NCBI RefSeq assembly: GCF_000145255.1
Contig: NC_014394.1
Span: forward strand, 2,046,001 to 2,110,000
Reading direction: 5' to 3'
Source of the DNA: Gallionella capsiferriformans ES-2
Lineage (GTDB): Bacteria; Pseudomonadota; Gammaproteobacteria; Burkholderiales; Gallionellaceae
DNA length: 64,000 nt
The notes below the pieces were generated by a model, which saw only the letters and a list, made by a program, of their open reading frames with translations, was not told where the DNA came from and ran no database searches. Shown here piece after piece: positions 29,183-38,669 of the stretch (positions are counted from its first letter, which is position 1; every line of letters begins with the position of its first letter). Made by a program: the position numbers and the translations under genes.

Positions 29183-29507
29183 GATGCTCCTTTATCCCGG
29201 AAACCATTAGAAAAACCACGTCATTCCGGCGAATAACCAGCGACTTGGCTGGCGTTGTTTGCCAGCTTAGTCGAATGGCTAGTAGTTCCATCAGGCAGGA
29301 ATCCAGTGATTAACAATGCCCCCACGCAAATGGGACAACATCGTGGTTTTGTCCGCTTCGCGGCAGCTTTTTTATTGCTGGATACCGGCGCTAACTCTCG
29401 CCTCCTCTCCCAGAGGGCGAGGAGGCGATTGCTCTTTCCCCCTCTGGGGGAAAGTTGGATAGAGGGCTAGCCGGTATGACGGCCTTATGGATTATTCGGT
29501 TTTATCT
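29183..29507. repeat. Intergenic repeats and two perfect hairpins
   Basis: No gene. Near the left side is CGTCATTCCGGCGAA (29219-29233) and GGAATCCAGTGATT (29298-29311), fragments of a widespread proteobacterial interspersed repeat also seen near 47094. Then two perfect 9-bp hairpins: CGCCTCCTC/GAGGAGGCG (29399-29427) and CTTTCCCCC/GGGGGAAAG (29434-29454). Neither is followed by a T run; they may end the PiT transcript or be palindromic repeat units. Confidence 0.6.
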
Positions 29508-30581
29508 CTACCAGAACCGGCTCACGCCAAAAGCCAGCGCCGCCGCCAGCGGCAGCGTCACCAGCCAGGACAACATGATCTGGCGCAGCGACACCCAGTC
29601 CAGCGTCCGCGCGCGCATGCCCACCCCGGCGATGGAACCGACCGAGACGTGGGTGGTGGAAACGGGTACGCCCAGCTTGCTGGCGAACAGCACCAGCACG
29701 GCGGTGATCAGGTTGGCGGTCAATCCCTGGCCGTGATCCATGCGTGTCACGCGGTGGCTCATGCGCTCAGCCACCCGTTTCGCAAAGATGATCCCGCCCA
29801 GCGCCATCGCAGCGGCCAGCAGCCAGACCGATGTTTGCGCGTCGGTGAGACTGGAGGCCAGCAGCAGCGCCGCGATCTTCGGCGTATCGTTCACGCCGCG
29901 CGCGAAACAGATCGCCATGGCAGACAGGATGTGCAACTTGTCCAGCCAGCGCGAGATCGAAAAGCGCGCGGCGACCGGCAAGGTGGCGCAGTCCTCATCG
30001 GTGCCCAGCACGATGCCAGGCAGCGGCAGCGAAACCGATTGCAGCACCGGTGTGGCGGCAGACAGTTCCGGCTGCACCACGCACAGGCAATCATCCTCTG
30101 CCGGATGCAGGCGGAACGCCGTATAGGCCAGCGCGCCCAGGATCGCGGCCAGCAAGGGACTGGCCAACAGCGGCAGCAGAAAGGTCTGCGTCAACCTGCC
30201 CAGTTGTACGGCGCCGTCGGCCTGCGCCAGACCCGCCCCCAGCAATCCGCCGATTAGCGCATGCGTGGTAGATACGGGATAGCCCAGCCGTGTCGCGAGG
30301 AAAACGGTGAACGCCGCGCCGCTGGCGACACTCAGCATGAACAGCGGCGTATTGACGACCGCATCCGCAACCAGCCCCTTGCCAGAGAAATTCTGCACCA
30401 GCGTTTCGGCCAGGAACAGCGCGGCGAAACTGCCGGCCAGCGTCGCCAGCGTGGCCAGCGCGAGCGCCTGCCGGTAGTTCAGCGTGTCCGAACCCCACAC
30501 GGTCGCGAAGCCCTTGAAGTTGTCGTTCGCGCCGTTGCTGAAGGCGAGAAACAACGCCGCGATCAATATCAGCCATTCCAT
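29508..30581 (-). CDS. PiT-family inorganic phosphate transporter
   Basis: 357 residues, ten or so membrane segments. The two family signatures are present: SNGANDNFKG near the N-terminus and ARGVNDTPKI in the middle, plus the repeated VSTTHALIGG and VSTTHVSVG motifs. PiT proteins move phosphate with a cation and also take up arsenate. It lies 21 bases after arsM, so both belong to one transcript driven by the ECF-type motif at 31676-31704. In that setting the transported ion may be phosphate or arsenate; a role in arsenic handling is inference from context. Confidence 0.88.
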   Translation of the reverse strand: MEWLILIAALFLAFSNGANDNFKGFATVWGSDTLNYRQALALATLATLAGSFAALFLAETLVQNFSGKGLVADAVVNTPLFMLSVASGAAFTVFLATRLGYPVSTTHALIGGLLGAGLAQADGAVQLGRLTQTFLLPLLASPLLAAILGALAYTAFRLHPAEDDCLCVVQPELSAATPVLQSVSLPLPGIVLGTDEDCATLPVAARFSISRWLDKLHILSAMAICFARGVNDTPKIAALLLASSLTDAQTSVWLLAAAMALGGIIFAKRVAERMSHRVTRMDHGQGLTANLITAVLVLFASKLGVPVSTTHVSVGSIAGVGMRARTLDWVSLRQIMLSWLVTLPLAAALAFGVSRFW

Positions 30582-30602
30582 AATTTCGCTCCTTTATGTG
30601 GG

Positions 30603-31643
30603 TCAGCAGCAGGCGCAACTCGCTTCGGTGCCAGTTTTGGCATCGAACGGAATCGCAGCGCCGCAGCCCTCGAACAGCCCGTAGTGCCGACCAAAATCGC
30701 CGATGAATTCGAAATGCGCGGCGAAGCGCGTGTCCTGCAACATGCGCCAGGTGTTGCCGCACACCGGGAACACCCGGCCGGTTTCGATGCGATGATGCTT
30801 GTCGAGCGTGAAAGCATCCGGATGATCGGGGATGCTGCCGCGATAAATCACCGCTTGGCCGTAGTCTTCGCAGGCCGTCTCCAGATTGTCGAGCTTGAAC
30901 AGCCGGTAAGTCGCCGAGAAGAATTTCAGATTGCCCACGCGCGGCGCGAGCTTGGGATCGGTGATGTCCAACGGGCGATCCTCGACCAGGCGCGGATCGG
31001 CAAAACCGTGGCGCTGCGCCAGACGGATGAAGTCGTTCCAGTACAGCGCCCCGCCCAGGCATTCCCCGTACAGCACCGGATCGTTCCTTACCGCATCGGG
31101 CACGCGGCGATCGGCATAGACATCGGAGAAATAGAATTCGCCGCCCTTCTTCAGCAGGCGATGCACGCCGCGCAACACCGCGTCCTTGTCCGGCGACAGA
31201 TTGACCACGCAATTCGACACGATGACATCGAAGCTGCCGGGTTCGAGGCCGAGTTCATCGAGCTTCTCGATATAGCCTTCAAGAAAGCGCACGTTAGCAT
31301 AGCCGAACTGCTCCGCATGATGGGCGCGGTACTTCTCCGCCACGGCCAGTTGCTCCGGCGTCATGTCCACACCGACGACCTCGCCGGTCTTGCCCACCAG
31401 TTGCGCCAGCGCATACACGTCGCGCCCGGAGCCGCTGCCCAGGTCGAGCACGCGGCAACCTTCAAGCCGTGGCGGACACACCAGCCCGCAACCGTAATAG
31501 CGCGACAGCACTTCGGGATGCACCTTCGCCAGCAGGGGTTTGAGCCAGGCGGGCAACGCGCTGGCATCGCAGCAGGCGCTGGTCTTCAGGTCGTCCGAAG
31601 TCTGCAACTGCTTGCCGTAATAGTCCTGGACGGCTTCATGCAT
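30603..31643 (-). CDS. arsM: Arsenite S-adenosylmethionine methyltransferase ArsM (arsenosugar type)
   Basis: 346 residues. SAM-binding Rossmann fold: VLDLGSGSGRDVYALAQLVG, GVDMTPEQL, and the arsenic-site cysteines of ArsM proteins: SACCDAS near the N-terminus, VSNCVVNLS (about 180) and the cysteine in the C-terminal half (VFPVCGNTW); the C-terminus ends in ASCACC. ArsM transfers methyl groups from SAM to As(III); dimethylated arsenic is the substrate of ArsS in arsenosugar synthesis, and arsS is encoded 15 kb upstream on the same strand. An ECF-type promoter motif precedes the start by 33 bases. Co-transcribed with a PiT transporter. Confidence 0.9.
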   Translation of the reverse strand: MHEAVQDYYGKQLQTSDDLKTSACCDASALPAWLKPLLAKVHPEVLSRYYGCGLVCPPRLEGCRVLDLGSGSGRDVYALAQLVGKTGEVVGVDMTPEQLAVAEKYRAHHAEQFGYANVRFLEGYIEKLDELGLEPGSFDVIVSNCVVNLSPDKDAVLRGVHRLLKKGGEFYFSDVYADRRVPDAVRNDPVLYGECLGGALYWNDFIRLAQRHGFADPRLVEDRPLDITDPKLAPRVGNLKFFSATYRLFKLDNLETACEDYGQAVIYRGSIPDHPDAFTLDKHHRIETGRVFPVCGNTWRMLQDTRFAAHFEFIGDFGRHYGLFEGCGAAIPFDAKTGTEASCACC

Positions 31644-31675
31644 GATGATTCCTTTGTAGTGAATGGAGACATCTG

Positions 31676-31704
31676 TTTGTCGGACAACACGGCAAATCCT
31701 TACA
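31676..31704 (-). promoter_or_regulatory. ECF-type promoter motif before arsM
   Basis: Minus strand: TGTAAGG (31704-31698), 15 bases, CGACAAA (31682-31676). It sits in the 63 bases between the gnd stop and the arsM start, 32 bases before the ATG, and so uncouples arsM and the PiT gene from the sugar operon upstream. Confidence 0.72.
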
Positions 31705-31706
31705 CT

Positions 31707-32717
31707 CTAATTTTTTTCGTGATGTCCACCGAACTCATAGCGCAATGCAGACAGTAGTTTGTTGCCGTAGTCCGCTTCACCGCGAGAATTGAATCGATCG
31801 AACAATGCAGCGGTGAGCACGGGCGCGGGCGTGCCGGACTCGATGGCGGCGATGCTGGTCCAGCGTCCTTCGCCGGAATCGGACACGCGACCGCTGAACT
31901 GGGTGAGGTCGGCATCGCTTTGCAGTGCGTGTGCAGTCAAATCCAGTAACCATGAGCCAACAACGCTGCCGCGTCGCCACAGTTCAGCCACTTCGGCGAC
32001 ATCGATGTCGTAGCGGAACGTTTCCGGTTCGCGCAGTGGCGTGGTCTCCGCGTCATGTTCGCGCGCCACGCCGCCGACGTTCGCATGGCGCAGTAAATTG
32101 AAGCCTTCTGCATACGCCGCCATCATGCCGTACTCGATGCCGTTGTGAACCATCTTGACGAAGTGGCCCGCCCCTTCCGGGCCGCAGTGCAGATAGCCGT
32201 TCTCGGCCGCCGTCGGCGTGCCGCAGCGGCCTTCAGTGCGCGGCGCGGTGTCCGCGCCCGGTGCAAGCGAAGCGAAGATGGGTTGCAGGTGCGCCACGAT
32301 TTTCTGTTGGCCGCCGATCATCAGGCAATAGCCGCGTTCCAGCCCCCAGGTGCCGCCGCTGACGCCGACATCCACATAGCGGACGGATTGCTCGGCCAGC
32401 CTTTTGGCGCGCGCGATGTCGTCCTTGTAATACGAGTTGCCGCCGTCGATCACGATGTCGTCCGCATCCAACAGTGGCACCAGTTCAGCGATGCTGGCAT
32501 CGACAACGACGGCAGGCAGCATCAGCCACACGACGCGCGGCGCGCTCAATTTACTGAGGAAGTCCTGCACACTGGCGGCCGGGGTCATGCCTTCTTGCGC
32601 CAGCGCCTGCACCGCCTCGCTGCTACGGTCGTACACCACGCATTCATGCCCTGATTTTTGCAAACGACGCACCATGTTTGCGCCCATCCGTCCCAATCCG
32701 ATCATTCCGATTTGCAT
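31707..32717 (-). CDS. gnd: 6-Phosphogluconate dehydrogenase (decarboxylating), short form
   Basis: 336 residues, typical of the short NAD-type GndA/YqeC group rather than the 470-residue enzyme. N-terminal dinucleotide fold IGLGRMGANMVRRL, substrate-binding DGGNSYYKDD and VGVSGGTWGLERGYCLMIGG, catalytic lysine region GHFVKMVHNGIEYGMM, and the RWTS C-terminal part. Oxidises 6-phosphogluconate to ribulose 5-phosphate. Last gene of a transaldolase-debranching-GH63-zwf-glk-pgl-gnd series. Confidence 0.92.
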   Translation of the reverse strand: MQIGMIGLGRMGANMVRRLQKSGHECVVYDRSSEAVQALAQEGMTPAASVQDFLSKLSAPRVVWLMLPAVVVDASIAELVPLLDADDIVIDGGNSYYKDDIARAKRLAEQSVRYVDVGVSGGTWGLERGYCLMIGGQQKIVAHLQPIFASLAPGADTAPRTEGRCGTPTAAENGYLHCGPEGAGHFVKMVHNGIEYGMMAAYAEGFNLLRHANVGGVAREHDAETTPLREPETFRYDIDVAEVAELWRRGSVVGSWLLDLTAHALQSDADLTQFSGRVSDSGEGRWTSIAAIESGTPAPVLTAALFDRFNSRGEADYGNKLLSALRYEFGGHHEKN

Positions 32718-32775
32718 ATTGTTCTCCTTGTTTGATTTTTAAATTAAATAACGGTTGTATTCTTCAAGCCAGAAT

Positions 32776-33483
32776 TCATTCGCACGGCAACATCTCAAAT
32801 CCAAGTGTTGCATTACGATCCAGATACCACTCGGCCTGCAGCACGCGCGCTGCAGGCAAATCGGCACCCTGTGCGATACCTTTCAGCGCGTCGCGTTTGG
32901 CGCTGCCCGCGACTAGGAACAGCTTGTGCCGTGCCGCGTTCAGGGCGGACAGGCTCAAACTCACCCGCTCCGGCGGCAGCTTGGGTGCGCCGCTGACCGC
33001 CACGACCGGCCCCGCCGCCTGCAAGGCCGCATTGCCGGGAAACAGGCTGGCGGTGTGACCGTCCTCGCCCAGACCCAGCAGCACTAGGTCGAGCGCGCCT
33101 GCGCTTGCCATTTCCTGTGCATAAAGCGCAGCCGCGACGGCAGAACCCAGCTCCGCCGGAATAGCATGGATGTTCGCGGCGGGCACCGATGAAAGCAGGC
33201 TGTCGCGCGCCATCGTGTCGTTGCGTTTTGAATCGCCGATCGGCAGGCAACGCTCGTCGTCGAAATAGAAATGGATGCGAGTCCACGGCAGCGACATCTC
33301 GCGCAACAGCCGATAACAACGATGCGGGGTGTCGCCGCCGGCCAGCGCGATGTTGCACACTTCCTGAGCGGCGAGTGTGTCTTCGATCAATTCTGCAATG
33401 CGTTGCGCGGCGGCTGCGGCCAGCTCATCGACATCGGCACATACGGTCATCCGCGCGGCATGCGGCAAGATGAACAGGTTCAC
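32776..33483 (-). CDS. pgl: 6-Phosphogluconolactonase
   Basis: About 235 residues. Family motifs: ALAGGDTPHRCYRLL (substrate phosphate site), FYFDDERCLP, and LLGLGEDGHTASLFPG. Hydrolyses 6-phosphogluconolactone made by Zwf. The GTG at 33483 overlaps the glk stop (GTGA), a better start than the GTG five codons earlier. Placed between glk and gnd in the pentose phosphate series. Confidence 0.92.
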   Translation of the reverse strand: MNLFILPHAARMTVCADVDELAAAAAQRIAELIEDTLAAQEVCNIALAGGDTPHRCYRLLREMSLPWTRIHFYFDDERCLPIGDSKRNDTMARDSLLSSVPAANIHAIPAELGSAVAAALYAQEMASAGALDLVLLGLGEDGHTASLFPGNAALQAAGPVVAVSGAPKLPPERVSLSLSALNAARHKLFLVAGSAKRDALKGIAQGADLPAARVLQAEWYLDRNATLGFEMLPCE

Positions 33484-34469
33484 GCCGCCTCCCTGCACTG
33501 CGCGGCGAACAAGGCGGGACCGTACAACGCCGCGCGGTCGTTGAGGATGACCTTCACCGGCATCGCTTCCAGCAAGGGGCGCATGCGCCCCTTGTCGAGA
33601 AAAGCCGCCATGAATTCGCCGCGTTGCAACAAGGGCAGTATCTTTGGCGCGATGCCGCCGCCGATATACAGACCGCCCAAGCTCATCGTCTTAAGTGCAA
33701 GATTGCCCGCTTCTGCGCCGTACAAGCCGACGAACCATTGCAGGGTTTCTTCGCACACCTCATCCCGCTGCTGCAAGGCGGCAGTCGATATGGCTGCCGC
33801 CGCCTGTGGTCCGGACAAATCTTGTGACAGCCAGGGCGGGATCTCGGCCCTGCGTTCGCCACGCAAAAAGACGTACAGTTCAGGCAGCGCCATGCCGGAT
33901 ACCACGCGTTCCCAGCTCACATGCTCTCGCTGCTGTTGCAGATGCTGCAGCAACGCGAATTCCAGCGCGTTGCGCGGACTGAATGTCGCGTGCCCGCCTT
34001 CGCTGGCGAACGGATGATGCGTGCGCCCGTCCCAATACAGCCCCGCTTCGCCCAGCCCCGTTCCGGCGGCGATCACGGCCCGGTTGCCGCGCGCGTCCGG
34101 CGCACCAGCCTGCAAGATGTGCAGGTCCTGCTCGCCCAGTGCGGGCAGCCCGTATGCGGTGGCTTCCAAATCGTTGAGCAGATGGCAACGTGCAAAGCCG
34201 AAACTTTGCCGCAGCCTGACGGCCTCGATGCGCCAGGGCAGATTGGTGGCCTGCGCCACCCCATCCCGCACCGGCCCGGCGATGCCGAACGCCGCATCGT
34301 CGATGCGTTCGTCTTGCTGCAGGAAATCCCCCAGCAGGCTTTCGAAGGTTGCATACCTCTGGCTGGCATAACTCTGCTCGCGCCGGATCAACACCCGCGC
34401 ACCGTCCGTTTCGGCCAGCGCCAGCCGCGTCTTGGTGCCACCAATATCGCCTGTCAGCAAAAGCTTCAT
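33480..34469 (-). CDS. glk: Glucokinase
   Basis: 329 residues of the bacterial Glk (ROK-unrelated) family. ATP-binding GDIGGTKTRLALAE at the N-terminus, LNDLEATAYGLPAL, the ATP motif IAAGTGLGEAG and FASEGGHATFSP with the catalytic region; GGLYIGGGIAPKI near the C-terminus. Phosphorylates glucose to glucose 6-phosphate, the substrate of the neighbouring zwf product. Starts one base after the zwf stop. Confidence 0.92.
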   Translation of the reverse strand: MKLLLTGDIGGTKTRLALAETDGARVLIRREQSYASQRYATFESLLGDFLQQDERIDDAAFGIAGPVRDGVAQATNLPWRIEAVRLRQSFGFARCHLLNDLEATAYGLPALGEQDLHILQAGAPDARGNRAVIAAGTGLGEAGLYWDGRTHHPFASEGGHATFSPRNALEFALLQHLQQQREHVSWERVVSGMALPELYVFLRGERRAEIPPWLSQDLSGPQAAAAISTAALQQRDEVCEETLQWFVGLYGAEAGNLALKTMSLGGLYIGGGIAPKILPLLQRGEFMAAFLDKGRMRPLLEAMPVKVILNDRAALYGPALFAAQCREAA

Positions 34470-34470
34470 G

Positions 34471-35976
34471 TCAGTACGCCTCCAGTTTCGCGCCTTCCAG
34501 GTCGAGAGAATGCCGCCAGAACTGATCTTCGCGGTCGAACAGCCGGTAGGTGCCGCGCGGCCCCCAGGTGCCGGCCGGATAGGTATTGATGAATTCGCGT
34601 TCCATCGCCCACACCTTCAGCACGGGGTCCACCACGCGCCAGGCCGCCTCCACCTCGTCGATGCGCAGAAACAGCGAGTGGTCGTCCATGATGACATCCA
34701 ATAGTAAGCCTTCGTAGGCATCGAATTCCTCGTCGCCGTCTTTGCGATAGGTCGCATCCAGGCTGATGGTGCGCGTGCGCACGTCCAGCCCCGGCACCTT
34801 GACCTGCATCTCCATGCGCATGCAATCGTCCGGCTGGATGCCCAGCATGATCCAGTTCGGCGGCGGCGGCCCCTGCCGCGTGTGGCGCATCAGATCCTGC
34901 GGGGGACTCTTGAAGCGGATGCAGATCGCCGAACTGTTCTCGGCCATGCGCTTGCCGGTGCGCAGATAGAACGGCACGCCCGCCCAGCGCCAGTTGTCGA
35001 CGAACAGTTTCATCGCGGCATAGGTCTCGGTAGTGCTGTCCTGGGCGATGTTCTTCTCTTCCAGATAACTGGGCACCGTCTTGCCGTCGATGGTCCCGCT
35101 GGCATATTGTCCGCGAAAGGCATGGGCATGTACCGCGTTCTGCGTGATGGGGCGGATCGCGCGCAGCACCTTCACCTTCTCGTCGCGCAGATGCTCGGCC
35201 GCCATGCTCACCGGCGGCTCCATCGCCACCAGCGCCAGCAACTGCATCAGGTGGCTCTGGATCATGTCGCGCAAAGCGCCCGCCCCTTCGTAGTAATCCC
35301 CGCGATTCTCAACGCCCAGCGTTTCGGAATGAGTGATCTGCACATGGTCGATGTAGTGATGGTTCCACAACGGCTCCAGCAGCAGGTTGGCGAAACGGAA
35401 CACCATCACGTTCTGCACCGTGCCCTTGCCCAGGTAGTGGTCGATGCGATAGATCTGCGGCTCGTCCAGATGGCGGTACAGGCTGGCCTGCAGCGTCTGC
35501 GCGGAAAGCAGGTCGTAGCCGAACGGCTTCTCGATCACCACGCGCCGCCAGCCATTCTTCTGCTTCAACAGGCCGACGTTGCCCAGTTTTTCCACAATGC
35601 CGGGATAATCTGCCGGGCGCACCGCCATGTAGTACATGACATTGGGCGGGAACCTCGGGTCTTCGTCGATCAGGGTCTGGAGTCGCGCATAGGCCGCATC
35701 GTCGCCGACCGGAACGGCAAAATAATGCAGCCGAGCGCAGAAGCGTTGCAAGGCAGCCTCGTCAATCTTGTCGCCGTGTTTTTCGCGCAGGATGCCGCGC
35801 ACGAAATCCAGCCAGACTTCCGGATCGTACTGGGCGATGTCGCAACCGAGGATCACCAGTTGTTGCGGCAGCCGCGACAGCATTTCCAGATGAAACAGCG
35901 CGGGGATCAGCTTCTTGCGGCTCAGGTTGCCGCCCGCCCCGAAGAAGACCAGTGTGCAGGGATCGATGTTCTTCAT
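34471..35976 (-). CDS. zwf: Glucose-6-phosphate 1-dehydrogenase
   Basis: 501 residues, full length. NADP fold FFGAGGNLSRKKLIPALF near the N-terminus (GxxGxL-like, with N instead of the usual D in GASGDL), VIEKPFGYDL, and the active-site motif RIDHYLGKGTVQN. Oxidises glucose 6-phosphate and supplies NADPH, which could feed the thiol and metal reductases elsewhere in this window. Overlaps the GH63 gene by 4 bases (ATGA). Confidence 0.94.
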   Translation of the reverse strand: MKNIDPCTLVFFGAGGNLSRKKLIPALFHLEMLSRLPQQLVILGCDIAQYDPEVWLDFVRGILREKHGDKIDEAALQRFCARLHYFAVPVGDDAAYARLQTLIDEDPRFPPNVMYYMAVRPADYPGIVEKLGNVGLLKQKNGWRRVVIEKPFGYDLLSAQTLQASLYRHLDEPQIYRIDHYLGKGTVQNVMVFRFANLLLEPLWNHHYIDHVQITHSETLGVENRGDYYEGAGALRDMIQSHLMQLLALVAMEPPVSMAAEHLRDEKVKVLRAIRPITQNAVHAHAFRGQYASGTIDGKTVPSYLEEKNIAQDSTTETYAAMKLFVDNWRWAGVPFYLRTGKRMAENSSAICIRFKSPPQDLMRHTRQGPPPPNWIMLGIQPDDCMRMEMQVKVPGLDVRTRTISLDATYRKDGDEEFDAYEGLLLDVIMDDHSLFLRIDEVEAAWRVVDPVLKVWAMEREFINTYPAGTWGPRGTYRLFDREDQFWRHSLDLEGAKLEAY

Positions 35977-38669
35977 TTCGTTCCTTCCTTTCTTTCAGGG
36001 TGAGCTTTGCTCGCGCTTCGCGGCGGGCGCGTCTGCAACAACAGGTTGGCCACCAGACCGGTCCAGCCCGTCTGGTGCGACGCGCCCAACCCCTGCCCGG
36101 TTTCTCCGTGGTAGTACTCGTTGAACAACAGCAATTCCTGCCAGTGCGAATCGCTCTGGTGCGGACTGTCGGGCGCGAACGCCGCGACATGGCCGTTGCC
36201 GTCGCGGCGGAACACGCTGGCCACGCGGTCCGCCAGCAGGCAGGACACTTCATGCAGCGTCATCTCGCGGTTATCCATGCACGGCACCGCCGCCTTGAAT
36301 TCGTCGCCGAGATACTGGTGGAACTTCAGCAGCGTTTCATTCAGCAGGTAATTGACCGGCATCCACACCGGCCCGCGCCAGTTGGAATTGCCACCGAACA
36401 GCCCGGTGTTCGATTCGCCCGGCAGGTATTCGATGATCGCGCGGCCCACGGCGGGCAGCCAGCCGAGATCGCGCTGCGCGGCATGGATACGACTGACGCT
36501 GCGGATACCAAAAGGGGATAGAAATTCGTCCTCGTTCAGCAGCCGTTTCAGGATGGGCGGCAGCATCTCGTGGTTGGCCAAGGACAGCAGATGTTCGCCG
36601 CGCTCGTTGGTATGCGCTGGACAGGCACAGATGGTGTGGCCGTCGAACATGCCGCCCGCATGCGCCATCAGCATCTTCTCGAAGCGCGGTGCCGATACAA
36701 GCAAACGCGGCTCCACCACCTCGCAGGCGAACAGCGGGATGAGTCCGACCATGGAAAACACGTCGATCCGGTGGCGCTCGCCTTCGGGCGTGACGATGAC
36801 ATCCTTGAAGAACCCGTCCTCCGCATCCCACAACGAGGGACTGTGGTCCACGTTGCCCGCCATCACATTGGCCATAGACAGGAACTGGCTGTAGCACTGC
36901 AACGCGACCTCTTCGTAATCGGGTTCTTCGACAGTCAGTTCCAGTGCGATCATGGTCATGTTGAGTGCGAACATCGCCACCCAGCCGGTGGCATCCGCCT
37001 GTTTCAGGCGATAGCCGGGCGGCAGCGGCTGAGAGCGGTCGTACACCGAGATGTTGTCCAACCCCAGGAAACCGCCCTCGAACACGCCGTGGCCTTCGCT
37101 GTCCTTGGCGTTCAGCCACCATGCGTAATTGAGCAGCAGCTTGTGCATGGCGCGGCGCAGGAAACCGAGATCGCCCTTGCCTCTCTGTTCGTGCTCCATG
37201 CGGTACAGCTTGAGCACGGCCATCGCATGCACCGGCGGGTTGACGTCGCCAAACGCCCACTCGTAGGCAGGAATCTGCCCGCCGGGGTGCAGCGTGTCTT
37301 CGCGCAACAGAATTTCAAGTTGCCGCTTGGCGAACTCAATATCCGCCAGCCCCAGCACCAGCGCGTGGAACGCCAGATCCCACGCGGCGAACCAGGGGAA
37401 CTCCCAACTGTCCGGTACCGACATTACTTCCGCCAGTCTGAAATGGCGCCAATATCGATTTCGCCCGAATTGGTGAGATTGCGGCGGACGCATGATGTCA
37501 CCATCTAACCAGCGCGCCACATCGTAGTGGTAGAACTGCTGGTTCCAGAACATGCCAGCCAGCGCCTGACGCAGTATGGTGCGGTCGCCCGCATCGCCCG
37601 GCAGCAGTTCGCGGTAAAAGGCGTCCGCTTCCTGTTCGCGCCGCTCGAACACCGCAACGGCATCGGCGAACGGGTGCGCCAGCGCCGTATCCGACAGCAC
37701 CAGCTCCAGCGTCATGCGCGCGCCCGGCGCGACGGTCCGGCTATGCCAGGCGGCGCATTTGGTGCCGCGCTGCGCCGGGTTGACCGCCGCCGCCTCGCCC
37801 TGCACCACCAAGCGATGGAAGGCATCCTTAACATACGGCGTGCAGTTGGCTTGTCCCCACAGTTTTTCGGCGTTGCTGTCGTTCTCGGTGAACAGCAGTT
37901 GCGCGGGCTGCCTGCCGTACAGGTGGTACGTACCGAGTCCTTCGACCGCAGCCTGCACGGTCCAGGCCGCGTCGCTGTCCGCTTGCTCCGCAGCGAGCTG
38001 CGGTTTTTCGCCTTCGTCGTCGCCCCATGCCCAGGTGTTGCGGCACCACAGCGTGGGCAGCAGGTGCAGCACGGCTGGCTCCGGGCCGCGATTGTCGGCG
38101 CTGATGCGGATGTGTACCTGCCCCGCCGCCGCTTTCGCATAGCTCACTTCCACATCCCAGTAACGGTCATCGGCGAATGCGCCGCTGTCGATCAGCCCGA
38201 ACGGCGGGTCGTCGCGCGTGCGGCGCGCGTTCTCCTGCACCAACTGGTTGTAGGGGAAGGCCCGTTGCGGATATTTGTAGCGGTAGCGCAGAAAACTGTG
38301 GCTGGGCGTGGCGTCCGTATAGAAATAGCATTCCTTCACATCCTCGCCGTGGTTGCCCTCGTTGCCGGTCAGGCCGAAGGCGCGCTCCTTCAGGATGGGG
38401 TCAACGCCGTTCCATAACGCCAGCGCAAAACACAAGCGCTGCTTTTCGTCGCAAACACCGCCCATGCCGTCTTCGCTCCAGCGATAGGCGCGCGAACGGG
38501 ATTGCTCGTGATCAAAATATTCCCACGCCGTGCCGTCAGCGCTGTAGTCTTCGCGCACCGTACCCCAGGCGCGTTCGGACAGATAAGGCCCCCACAAGCG
38601 CCAGTTTTCCTTGCCTTGACGTTGTGCATCCAGACGGGCCCGTTCGGCGTTTTTAGCTGTGTTGGTCAT
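35973..38669 (-). CDS. GH63-type alpha-glucosidase / glucosylglycan hydrolase
   Basis: About 898 residues from the ATG of MTNTAKNAERARL, which has GGAGG 7 bases upstream; the frame is open 40 codons further but without conservation. The N-terminus has the LWGPYLSERAWGTVREDYSADG block of GH63-like proteins, the catalytic (alpha/alpha)6 barrel follows from about residue 400, with WAAWDLAFHALVLG, PAYEWAFGDVNPPVHA and SNTGLFGGNSNWRGPVWMPVNYL. Family GH63 includes bacterial alpha-glucosidases and glycosylglycerate hydrolases; the substrate is not known. Together with the debranching enzyme it likely frees glucose for Glk and Zwf. Confidence 0.88.
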   Translation of the reverse strand: MTNTAKNAERARLDAQRQGKENWRLWGPYLSERAWGTVREDYSADGTAWEYFDHEQSRSRAYRWSEDGMGGVCDEKQRLCFALALWNGVDPILKERAFGLTGNEGNHGEDVKECYFYTDATPSHSFLRYRYKYPQRAFPYNQLVQENARRTRDDPPFGLIDSGAFADDRYWDVEVSYAKAAAGQVHIRISADNRGPEPAVLHLLPTLWCRNTWAWGDDEGEKPQLAAEQADSDAAWTVQAAVEGLGTYHLYGRQPAQLLFTENDSNAEKLWGQANCTPYVKDAFHRLVVQGEAAAVNPAQRGTKCAAWHSRTVAPGARMTLELVLSDTALAHPFADAVAVFERREQEADAFYRELLPGDAGDRTILRQALAGMFWNQQFYHYDVARWLDGDIMRPPQSHQFGRNRYWRHFRLAEVMSVPDSWEFPWFAAWDLAFHALVLGLADIEFAKRQLEILLREDTLHPGGQIPAYEWAFGDVNPPVHAMAVLKLYRMEHEQRGKGDLGFLRRAMHKLLLNYAWWLNAKDSEGHGVFEGGFLGLDNISVYDRSQPLPPGYRLKQADATGWVAMFALNMTMIALELTVEEPDYEEVALQCYSQFLSMANVMAGNVDHSPSLWDAEDGFFKDVIVTPEGERHRIDVFSMVGLIPLFACEVVEPRLLVSAPRFEKMLMAHAGGMFDGHTICACPAHTNERGEHLLSLANHEMLPPILKRLLNEDEFLSPFGIRSVSRIHAAQRDLGWLPAVGRAIIEYLPGESNTGLFGGNSNWRGPVWMPVNYLLNETLLKFHQYLGDEFKAAVPCMDNREMTLHEVSCLLADRVASVFRRDGNGHVAAFAPDSPHQSDSHWQELLLFNEYYHGETGQGLGASHQTGWTGLVANLLLQTRPPRSASKAHPERKEGTK

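Noticed and set aside
28433..30257. Long open frames on the plus strand opposite the hydroxylase and PiT genes
   Set aside because: Compositionally odd (Gln/His/Arg-rich) mirror frames of GC-rich minus-strand genes with clear families.
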